Below are positions 12,601-24,600 of a stretch of 64,000 nt of DNA, piece by piece. The position numbers were made by a program, and so were the translations under genes. Every line of letters begins with the position of its first letter. The first letter of the stretch is position 1. This DNA is from Incurvaria masculella. Its lineage: Eukaryota > Arthropoda > Insecta > Lepidoptera > Incurvariidae. The DNA is taken from positions 10,968,077 through 11,032,076 of the forward strand of contig OX335646.2 in the NCBI GenBank assembly GCA_946894095.1, written 5' to 3'. The notes beneath the pieces are model-generated. The model saw nothing but the letters and a program-made list of their open reading frames with translations, was not told the DNA's origin and made no database searches.

Positions 12601-15600
12601 ACGCATTCAACCCATGTTTTGTTTTCTCTGCCTCGTTGTGTTCAATGCTACACATTATAAATTGCCACTTGCTCCACTCTAGTATTACATATATCAATAG
12701 TTAACCTTCATATAGCCCAACAAAGGACATTGCCGAAATTAAAATCGCCTTAAGGTGGCCCAACCCGGCGGCCCTAACTCATTCGCGAGCATGGCACAAA
12801 ACCGTGCTGTTGCGCTATGGGACCTTCTCTGTTTCAAATAATAAGACAGGCTCCGTGATGAGGAAGATGCAACATGTCCACAAAAAAGACAATGTGCATA
12901 GTGTATGATTTGGTAAGATTTACGAAAATTTTAATTTCAAAACGACTTATAGCTAAAAGTAAACCACGACCGCTGTAGTAAAAAATCGAACAAAAACCTA
13001 ATAGATTATAAATCTTGATTAAATAAGCTATGTCTGATGACTAATCTTTTTAAGATGTTCTTACTTTATCATTGCGTAATCCACCTCCAAAGTTATTGTA
13101 TAAAACGCGCGAAAAATGCGAACTTTCGGACCTTATAACTTAGAAACCAAACACAATTTTACAATGCCAACGGTCATCAGACATCTAGTTCGATCAAATA
13201 AAGCTATTTTGAGCAAAATTTTGGATCTCTGACAAGAAATATGGGCGTGATCTTCTTTCCCCTTTTGTATGGGGAGATGAGCGGGATGGGCCACCTTAAA
13301 GAGTACATTGACCAGGACCGAGACCAATAGGCAAACGTGATTGAAAATTCAAGTAAAAAATAATATTTTTCAGTTACTAATTAATTAAAGTCCCAGCGGG
13401 CAAGGATTATTATTTTTTCAAAAGTTCACTACGTGTTGTTCTCAGTGTTTTCAGATGTTAGATTGTTGTTGATGATAGGTAACGATGATAGGTTGCGATT
13501 TCAGCTAAATGATTAATGCCACAGTCGTTAATCTGCAATAAAAATCTAAACTAAATACACTCCGTATATAGTAAAAAGAATTATGTTACTAATCAAATAT
13601 TTTATCGTTATACTTCCGGTTTAGTTTTGGTCTATTTTCTAAACCAATATCTGGCAGCTCCGACCGCGACATGGCGTCATCATGACAGATTGTATCAAGG
13701 TAAAGATCGGTCAGTACGTCTTCAATAGAGAATCGACTGGCGCTGCTATAGCTTTAATATTTTCCCTTAGATCGGGAGGAAAAGGTTATCAGGCAGATCA
13801 ATTTATTTTAAGGTTTACAACCATACTGTTCGATTATAGCATACTGATTTTGCTTCCTCTACATACATACACGTTTGTTATTATTCGTCAACCACTATTT
13901 TATTTATAATTTAACTTAAATTCCTTTTTCGTAATTAATAGAAAATAAATATTTATGGTTCTATGCTGAAAGTCCTTGCCTTTCCGTGTGAACAAAGATA
14001 CAAAGAAAAGTAAAATTTAACAAGACTAACCTCAAATATGCATTTTATAAATTGTCTGACGGGTTATTCTTGCTGTGAAAGTAAAGTAAATCATATATTA
14101 ATAATAAATACATATAATAATTAATTAATTAATATAGAGGAATGAAAATACGTTTGGTTGATACGGTCTCGTTTAAGTCATAGCGCTTTTCTGGCCCATA
14201 GTAAAATCGGCAATGTCCTTTTAAGGTTACGAGTGATTGCTAATCTAATGTTGCTAATTAAGCAATCTTAGGTATTAATATATAAAAATGACGTTTCACT
14301 ATGTTCGTACACCCTTATCTCCAAAACCACCCAACGACCGATTCCAATGAGTTTTCATGAACGTGTTTGATTTTCTTCCACTTGAACGATATCCCATAAG
14401 CATACTAAATTAATTGCACAAATTAAATTATATTTTGATTGAAAATGTCATTTCAGAATGCAATAAAAAAAAATTATATATTGCACAGGTCAGGTTTGTT
14501 TTTTTTTCGGGCACAATTTGTCTCGTCTCATAATTATAGCTTTTATATAGATATCTAGAATACGTATATTAATTTATTTGTGTTTAAACTCTTAGCAAAG
14601 CTTCTTACCAGGTTATTTTTTACAGCATCATTTGCAGTATATTCACTAAAATATGAAAGAAAACAGAGAAACGATCACTTTTTCAACTCTACTGCAAATT
14701 AAATAAAAAAATGAGATACGCCTGTACGTCCCGGGTGCGACGAATTGTTTGGCTGCTGTCTTTCTCGTTCCACCCTATCACCTAGTTAGTACGGAAGGGG
14801 ACCTACATTTTTATGTCCAAACACTAATCACGGCTAGCCTCAAAGGTGAAACGGTCACCCATGAAAAACCAGACTGTGCTAAGGGTTGCTAAGGATCCCC
14901 GACCTCGATAACCTCCATTCAAAACATGTTGCATAACCACATTGCCGAATGTTTGCCTAAAGAGGTAAATGCCAGCAAACAACGAGTCCATAGTAATATA
15001 GACTACGTCAGCGACTGGCTTAAAATTGATATATTTAAATATATATAGTCAGTAGAGTATATTATTATATTCATGCAAAAACGACAGAAGTATGAAGAAT
15101 GTGAGGCATTACTACTACTTACATACTACATCAATTTTAATTTTTGCTTTGTAAAACCCATAGAAACAATTATGATGACGCTGGTACTGGACCTCGCGTC
15201 CCTTTCTGTCATTCTTGCCCACCCTATTTAGGTAGACGTTGCTTTACTGTGTCAACCCCACTTCACTCTCCCGTGCCCATTTGTAAAAACTGTTTGATGT
15301 GCAAAAATTGTATGCCATATGTATAGCTACATATGACACACATTTTACTTCGTTTTATGCATGCACAAAATGATTGAAACGAAAAGAAATCACAATTTTT
15401 TGTTTTGTAAAATAGACATTGATTATTATTAGTGATATCTATATGCTTTGAAAATATTTAAACTCGTTAATAGGCCTTTTAGAAGCGATGGTGCGGGTTC
15501 GATCCCCAGAACTTTTGCAGCACTATTTTTGTAGTTTAGAAATAGAGACAGACATTGCAAAATAAACTACATATATTGTGGATAGGAATTTGGCCGATTA

Positions 15601-18600
15601 GGTTTTTACTGATTTTCATTAAATTATCTGTTTGTCCAATTTGAGATTTTATTTATAGTTAACATATTTTTTCATGATGACTGCTGATACCCAGCGTGTC
15701 AGATCATAAACATTTTTGAACAAGTGTTGTGATGTGAATGTGAGCATTGGTTACGATCATGATACACATATTCAATTATTTAACTTGGTCCTTTTTACTT
15801 CACATCCGATTCAATTGAAATATCACAACTTTTAGGAAGAAAAAGTATCCATCGAGTAATTCTCGATTTTTATATCCGTATGGTTGTTTCATTAATGTTC
15901 TGTTAGTTTACATTTACATGGATATGCAAGAAACCATTTCTCCCAGATGCGGGTTGAAACCCGGCCGCTAACTGCAGGAGACTTATGGTCACACCACTGC
16001 GTCAATCTGACAATACGTGACCCAATGGTCAGCTCGCCAATGCCGCGGCAGCGAAGGCTAAAAGATAAGGCTAAAGTAAGCCAATGATTAGCCATGAGTC
16101 TGCTCATATACCTTATGGCTTTGCAAAATCTCGCTTGGATGTCATTGTTAACACACATGTTATAAATGTTACCTAATATTTCAAATAATCGAAGGCTTAA
16201 ACGGTATTGGGATATAGCTGAGAAGGGTTCACTCAAATTAAAATGTGTTAACTGAAGTATTCATCAACACAATGGATCTGTATGTAGCGCTGGGGTGGCA
16301 GTTATGATGGTTATTTTCAAAATTCCGTGAGAATGAGAAATTCCCAGTCGCAAGACTGCTATTATAGAACTGGCCAAAATGTATTTCCTAACATCAGTCT
16401 TTTTTATTCTATTGATTTCAGTAGTATCTAAACAGTTATAATGATGTAAATCTGTGTTGAGAAACAAGATTCCACACTAAAAAACATCTTAGTTGCATCT
16501 GTACACGACAAAAAAAGCTAAAACGCGGCGTTTCGTGAACAAAAGGTTTCCTTTGGTAGGATTGATCTTTGTGCTCCTAAGAATGATTTCAGAAGGGGTG
16601 CCACCTGAAATATCGATGCGGGTAGGGGGGGGAGGGGGTCAAACATTTTGACCGCCCTACCTCACTCTGAGCTTTATAACTGAGTCATTTTAGCTATTAG
16701 GGCATGTTTGGTATCGTTTCCTTATAAACAATGGATGCCCAATTCATTTCTGTAATCAAATTTGCACGATTTAGTAGTAAAAACCTAAGATATTAAAAGA
16801 AAATCAAATTTCACTTACGAATTTTTTTGACAAAAATATCGGTAACTGTAAAACTATTGCATTTTATTATTAAAAAAAAATACTTTTCGAAAGCGTTACT
16901 ATTCTAGATGATAGAAAAAATAAGTTAACTCAAGTTATATGGGAAAAAATGTACTTAAAAAAATATTAAATGCCGTGCGCCGGAGCTACTAAAATATGCC
17001 ATCAAAGATTTCGACCGCCGTACTTCACTCTGAGCTTCATAACTGTGTCCTTTTAGATATTCGGGCATGATTGGTATCGTTTTCGTACAAACAAGGGATA
17101 CCTAATTCATTTCTGTAATCAAATTTACACGGTTTAGTAGAGAAAACCTAAGATATTGAAAAAAAAAAAATCAAATTTCACGACTTTTTTAAAAATAATA
17201 AAGGTAACTGTAAAACGATTGCAGTATATTATTCGAAAATAATATTTGACAAAGCCCCACTATTTAAAATTATAGAAAAAATTGTTAACTGAATTTATTA
17301 AGAAAAACAAGTGTGTAAACACATATTCAACTCTTTACAAATACATTTTCAGTCATGTTCTCAGTTGTCATGAGTCAGTTGTCTTAGAAGTTGGTTGGCG
17401 TTATCTCACCAGGGCCCTAAGAACGTATTGTAAACAAATTGTACTGCTCGTGTCGCGCGGACGCGACTAGTCCAATTCTCTCGTCAAAACTTCCCCTGCG
17501 AACTAAACTGCATGGTACGTGTTAGTCCCGGAGTCGCGACGCGCCCAGGAGAGCATTGTGCTCCGCACCATTGTCGGCGCGTATATCAGCCGCCTGTCGA
17601 CATCGATGTTGAAGCGTGTCGACGCGTCGCAGTTCCCACATATACGGGACCTACACCGCTCCACGCCCAACCGCTGGATGGAAGAAGTAATACCCGCGCG
17701 ACCTCGTCGTCGAGGAAGATGACGACTCATCGGAGGCCTAACACCACCAGAAGAGACCATTAACCACTGGATCCGACAAAACACAGCCTTAGCAAGGCCA
17801 CCCACTGATCCGTTGGTAGAAGCAGACGGCTTCAGCAACCACGGCGAGCCACGACCTGGGGAAAACGACGGTTGCCTATTGCCTAGGCAAACGCCGTGCC
17901 GTTGGGAATCAAAACAGCTGTGTGTTCCTCTGCCCGCTCAGTCGTTCGTCGTTTTCTTTTGATTTCATATCAGAGTGGGCAGTCTGAGTTCTCACCGAAA
18001 TTGGCGTTTACGGCAAACCGATCGACTGGCGTTTTCTCCAAACTCCATACAAGTTTTTACTAGATATTCTGTGGTTTTACTTCTTCAAGCTGTCAAAGTC
18101 AAACGCGGACTTCCGATTTGTATGAAAACGCGGAGTGGACGTAAACGGCAACGTCGACGTATTTACGGCAACGTTGAGTAAGCTGTCAAATCAAGCTCGG
18201 ACTCGCAAATGTTAGTTCGCTTAACGCCCGCTGCGCGCGCTCATCAATTTCTCCATACATTTGAAAACGCCAGTCGATCGGTTTGCCGTAACGCCAATTT
18301 AGGTGACAACTTATCCACTTGACTCGTTGCTTTTGTCATCTACATACCTAGTCATATCAGCAATTCTCATTATACTGCATGTACCAACATAAAAATTGGT
18401 AATTATACATTATTGTGTATGGTAGGAGGATTGGAAAGTAATCGTTTTTTATTGTTTTATTGTTTATTCATCATCCATAGACCGTACACTGCACTCGAAT
18501 TTGTCATATTTTATGGATTAGCCAGTTCAGCGATTCTAGCAAAGAAGAACTGGCCAGAAACTCCGCTGGATAATTTTTTCAACGTCCACTTAGTTAAGGT

Positions 18601-21600
18601 TACAAAAGTATTTGCCGCTGCTTACAATCACAGGTAAAAACACAAAATTAATAAGAATTGACGAGAATCAACAATTCATGTCGTATGTCATGTTCATGAC
18701 AAATGTCAGTTTATTTGTAAAGACCATGTCCGCTATTTAACATGTTCATGACAAATATCAGTTTATTTGTAAAGACCATGTCCGCTATGTAACATGTTGC
18801 CAATTGGAGCAAGCCAGTCCCCACAAACAGCACCCGTTCACGAGCATCACGCCGGGCACAGCCATTACCTCTCTCAACCATATTTTAGGGAAAGAGGAGA
18901 CCCGAACCCAGCGTCACCGCAAGCAAGGACCTTAAAGCATTAATTTCTGTCATTAACTATTAGTGACCTGTAAACAAAGAGTCGAACTACTTATTATTCT
19001 TACAACTAAAAGAAAAATGAAAATTGATACTGTTTGAGACCTTCATTTTACACGTAATAGTGATTGAATCTAGTCTTACATCATAACTGTGCTATTGCTA
19101 TATATAATTTCTACTATAAGGCTGCGTCCAGTCGGCTCCTGCACCCTGCTTGCATAGATAATTTTCATATTTTGTGACCCCTTAGATTTCATGAAGGTGG
19201 CATGGCAAATTAATACGCCCGGTGAACAGGCAAGTAAGTGATGAAATCTGACATTTAGTTAACTGTAAATAAACGAGTAAATTTCTTTTGACAATAATCA
19301 TGGTACATTGTCAGAGCCTTGGTACCCCAGTGGCACGATGCCTTGCGATTCAATAGGCTAGGTGAAGGACTCTGAGCGGGGTTGGGTTCTGAGTGGGTGA
19401 CCATTATCAACCGTTGAGGCTGGCCGTGATTCAGATTCCACGTGAAACTGTAGGTCCCCTTCCTTACTTACAGGTGGTAGGTTTAGTCCCGCCCATGTTG
19501 GTATCATCGCATTGAATGAACGATGGTCGAAGCAGCAATGAAAATCGTCCGTGTTTCCATGCAGTTAAATGTAGGCAAGCAATCTAAGGAAGGTCCGGGC
19601 ATGGCACCTAGTTCCCATGTGGAATGTTATGCTAATATCTGATGGCAAATTTGGTTGTTTGTTTGTTGTCCCGTTACATAAAAAAATTCAAATAAACGTC
19701 GGATGCAATCACTCATCTGCCTGTTCACCCGGCGAGTTAAATTAACCCTGGTCTTAAGTATGCATCACCTGAACACTAATATTCTAACCGTATGTGTAGT
19801 AATTAATATAGTATACGCTTTGTGTATGCACATGTTGTGTACATTGTTGGGTGCGTCAGGCGTTACCGGAGGTAGCGAGCGTTTTGGAGGGGTGGGTGGG
19901 AGGCGAGGGCGCCCCCCCGGAGCTGCCCCAGCTGCAGCTGCCGGAGGAACAGGACTGGAATGTTTTCATCACCTCCGTCAACACCACCATCGAGGTGTGG
20001 CTGCGACTTATCGGGCCCGAGTACAGCGTAAGTAATACCTACCGATCTTAGTGCTCAGCTGAACTTACACCTATTTTTGTATTGTTTAGTATTGTTTATT
20101 CCTCTTGTCGTTCTCCTCCTGCGTGCAATGTTGGATTAAATATGTAAAACCGTATAGGGGGTTTTCCCTGGACATCCTAGTGGATAGGATGTACAAAATG
20201 TACTAGCGACCCGCCCCGGCTTTGGTGCCTGGTGGATAGACGGGGGCGGTCATGTGACAAATTTGAAAACTGACATATGCCGACACAATAACACAATTCG
20301 TTCTTTCATCCCATAGTACTGCACGCTGTTAGGTATGACAGTACGGATTTGAGTATTCTTTGACGGGACTGAGAGAGATTCGTTCTGTGCTCGCCCTGCG
20401 GTTTGAATGGGATTTGCTCGCGAAAAAAAAGCTGTTCATGTGATCACTACCAAACTTCACAGGATTACTCTGTGGGCTAATCTGAATATGTCATGAAAAT
20501 CGGTCCAGCCATTTTGGAGTCCATGGGGAACATGCAAATATACACACATCGAATTTTATATAGATAACTAAATAATAATAACTAATACTGGCCATTCCCT
20601 CGCACACATCCTCCACGTATTCAGACTCCTTTACAGTGCACGGTGCGAGGCAGTGGAATCAGCTACCTCCCCATTTACGAAATTCCCCCTCTTTTAATGT
20701 TTTTAAAAAAGATCTCAAAGCTTATTTTCTGTCTTTATGATTTCTTTAATTTTCTCCCTCATACTTCTTTAAGTTTGTCAGAATTTATTTCTTTTGCCAA
20801 TATTTTTTTTCCTTTTAATTATATTGTATTAAGTATCATCTTTTATTTGTTTTTATAATATATATATGTAGTATTTAGTATTTATTTATTGATATCTATG
20901 TAGTTATATTTATGTACAGTTATATAAGTTATATATTTAGGTTTAAGTATAGTGTGTATTTGTTGTATATTGTGTAGGAATTATGTTTCCTCTAAAGCTA
21001 TTTCTCCATAGTTACTACTCGCACTACTGCTCACGATACCCAAAGGTAGACTAGTAGAAAATTAAGTTGTACCTTTTGCCCAAGTTTTTTTTGAGTGCAA
21101 TAAACTTATATAAATAAATAAAATAAATAAGAAGATAATAAACTCTGATTAACAAAATTACTTTTTGATGTAAAAAATATCCTTTACCATCTTTACCACC
21201 ACCGGTGCTGGGAAAAATTTGGAACACAAAATATTCACTGTTTACATTTTGGAGGTAATTAGTGTGTGCCATAGTTTCAGTACATAGGGTTCCGTAACAA
21301 GAGCATCTGATATATCAGGGGCTCCGCGCCCCTCATTGCTTCTCATACCAAAGGCAGTATGTATATGGTGTATGAGTGGTATTAGCAGCCATCCATGTTC
21401 AGTTGCGTAGAAAATGCACAAGAAAAAAAGATATTTTCAAAATGCAAAATGCACAACACACCTACTCTCATGATATTGTTAGACCAACACAACGCATGGG
21501 AACTAGGTGCATGCCAAGGCTTATATTGCCATGCTATTTGGAATTGCATTTAAAACACGGATAATGTTCATTGGTGCTTCGATTATCTTTCAATCTCATC

Positions 21601-24600
21601 TCATGTATTTAAACTATTTATGGTCGAACTACACTTAGTTAGGTCACAAACTGATAGACGCGATGGTACAAACCCAGGCGGGATATACCTGACCACGTAG
21701 TAAGGAAGGTGACCAACAGTTTTAAATGGAACCAGAACCACGGGCCGCCTTAACTGCCCTAAGGTTCATGTAGAACCAAACCGGTATTAACCCTCGATTA
21801 TCGAATATCGAGGCTAACCGCTAATATGATAGATACCGAGGCTAAACATTCTTTGATGCTTCTATTGTAGATGTCGCTGTTCAATGACAATGTTATTTGT
21901 ATCTGAATGTTTTTGTATGTTATCAGGAAGCTTACCACGCATTGCTGGAGGAGATGGAGAATTACTACAACAGCGCTAGCGCTCCGGTGACCACAGTAGA
22001 ACTGAATGCTTGGTGAATGTCCTTTTTATTACCCATATTAAAGGCGGCCTAGCCCATGCTGCTTTGTTTTTTATTTTTTTCATTTTAAAAGTAACTAATA
22101 TAAACTGTGGACTGAGAAAAAGCTATTAAACGAGATTTCATCTCCAAAAAGCTGCGCAGGACAGGGGAAAAGAAACATTCATGAAAATATACACGGTGAA
22201 CAGAACATTTCATCAGACCCCACAAAAACTTTAATGTTCTTATAAATAACCGAGTTATCGATTAATACTTGAGGAGCCGGCGAACAAAAGCGGACTTTTC
22301 CACACATGACGATTTATATTTTTAACTGTTTTTGGGCTCTGTGAGCTCATGGAGTCCTAAAATATTTCCAATCTAAACCAGCTCTATCCTATTCGAAGTA
22401 AATGTTAGCTTTTTCAGTCAGTTATTTTGTTTTTGACCATCCTGTAAAAAGCCTCTTCTAGTCCTCTTTTCTTCGCTGGCTCTTCAATTCTAGTCCAAAG
22501 TGGTGATGTTCATGGACATTACATACGTGAGAGGATGGAGTAATAGTGAGGTGTGCTGCAGGTACGCAGTGGGCCTGGAGGAAGGCTGGATGCGCGCGCT
22601 AGCGGAGGAGGTGGAGGGGGATCAGGTGCTCGTGTTCCTGGGCGACCACGGCGACGAGGAGCTGGTGCCGATGGCGAGCCTGCGAACCCTCGCCCCTCGG
22701 TTCACACAGCTGCCCGCTCAGGTTTGTGAACGACGCTATGGTCGGTGCAATGTCGGTTATGGGGTGTAGCCGACATTGTGACTGAGTTCCAATGAGACAA
22801 ATTGTTTTTTAAAAAAAATGCGCAAAAAAAAATCCCATCAAATAAAACTCCAGCGTTGAGTCCACCTATGTCGATACAAGCACCCGCTGCGCAGGCGATC
22901 CTGTGCCGGCTGGACGGCATGGAGGAGCTGGGTGGCAGCACGCTGGGCGCGGACGTCGCGCGCGAGCGCCTCGTGGGCAAGGTGCTGGTGGCGGTGCCCG
23001 GCCCGCCCACGCCCGACGAGCCCAGCCTGCCCGTCAAGCTCTTCCGCACCGTCGGCGAGGAGGACGTCAACGTCAGCCAGGAGATACTGACCGACGTCTG
23101 CAAACACAGCGAAATACACATCACCGAGGCGAGCATTTGTTTTGTCTATGACACTACTTAGTTGCTTCCTACCGTGAAGTATGGAATCGATGGGCCGATT
23201 ATGAAATATAATTTTATTAGCGTTGTCATAAGTGCATAATAATGGATTTGTAGCTGGATGTTCAAATTCCAAGAAAGTAAAGAAGGGGATCTCTACAAGT
23301 TGGTAGGGCTAATCCTGCCCTTGTTGGTACCATCACATTGAATGAACAATGGTCCAAGTGGTAATAAAAATTTTCCTCATTTTGAAGTCTGTTCAATGTA
23401 GCCACATAATATAAGGAAGGTGGCTGATATGGCCATTTAGTTTCCATGTGGTGTGCTGGGCTTATGTTATGGTTGTGCGGGTCGCGCCCGCCTGCTTAGT
23501 CTAGAAGTGGTTTTTAGAATTTTTTAGGTCTTAAGCTTGGTATACATTAGTAGGGCTTTCATTGTTTGAATTTACAGTTTAGATTATTCATATCATGTTC
23601 CCACATGTAGCCATGTTTGGGTAGCTCTAGAGGTGACATCCATTTCCTTGAGAAGGTATATAATGATGACGGCTGCCAGTCTCCTTAGTCCGCCAGTCCA
23701 CTTGTACACCCACAAGCCATTCAGCCTCTTACTACAATCCCTAATGTAATATTATGATATGTTTTAACGAGATTAGATTTTTTTCTAGCTAAAGTCACAT
23801 TCCTACCAGACCCGCTTACGGTATGTGCTGATAGGAGAGCACCACACCCTTTGTTGTGTGGCAGATACTTGCTGACCAATTTGAGTTAATCCTAACTGAT
23901 GTACCTGTGCAGGACATGTGTACCTCACTGTACAAATCAAATTGCGAATAATGACGTGTTTGCGTACATAGAAGCTGTGCGAGGTGGAGGTGGGTTGCGT
24001 GAGCGCGGAAGGCGCGGTGTGGCTCGTGTCTCGGGAGGGCGCTGCGCTGGTGCAGGCGGCGCTCGCGCTGCTCACGTCGCCGGGGCCCTACTACCGCGCG
24101 CCGCCGACCTCGCCACCCCCTCACCGAGCCACGCCCAAGCATAACGAGATGTACATGGTGCGAGCGCAGAACGGCGAGTGGTCAGTGCTAACTTACTATC
24201 TAGTCTATGGATAGCGTCGCCGGAGGGCTAGGCGCTGCAGCTGCTCACGTCGCCGGGGCCCTACTACCGCGCGCCGCCGACCTCGCCACCCCCTCACCGA
24301 GCCACGCCCAAGCATAACGAGATATACATGGTGCGAGCGCAGAGCGGCGAGTGGTCAGTGCTAACTTACTATCTAGTCTATGGATAGCCTCGCCGGAGGG
24401 CTAGGCGCTGCAACTGCTCACGTCGCCGGGGCCCTACTACCGCGCGCCGCCGACCTCGCCACCCCCTCACCGAGCCACGCCCAAGCATAACGAGATGTAC
24501 ATGGTGCGAGCGCAGAACGGCGAGTGGTCAGTGCTAACTTACTATCTAGTCTATGGATAGCGTCGCCGGAGGGCTAGGCGCTGCAGCTGCTCACGTCGCC

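Noticed and set aside
15480..15520. tRNA gene suggested by GGTTCGATCCCCAG
   Set aside because: No A box, anticodon arm or acceptor stem can be paired around it.
18481..18634. Open frame ending NHR/gtaaaa considered as a TDRD7 exon
   Set aside because: Its possible entry and exit phases do not fit between exons 7 and 8, which already join in phase 0, and the protein shows no Tudor or LOTUS pattern.
22702..23272. Minus-strand open frames of 144 codons
   Set aside because: They are complements of GC-rich TDRD7 Tudor exons 10 and 11.
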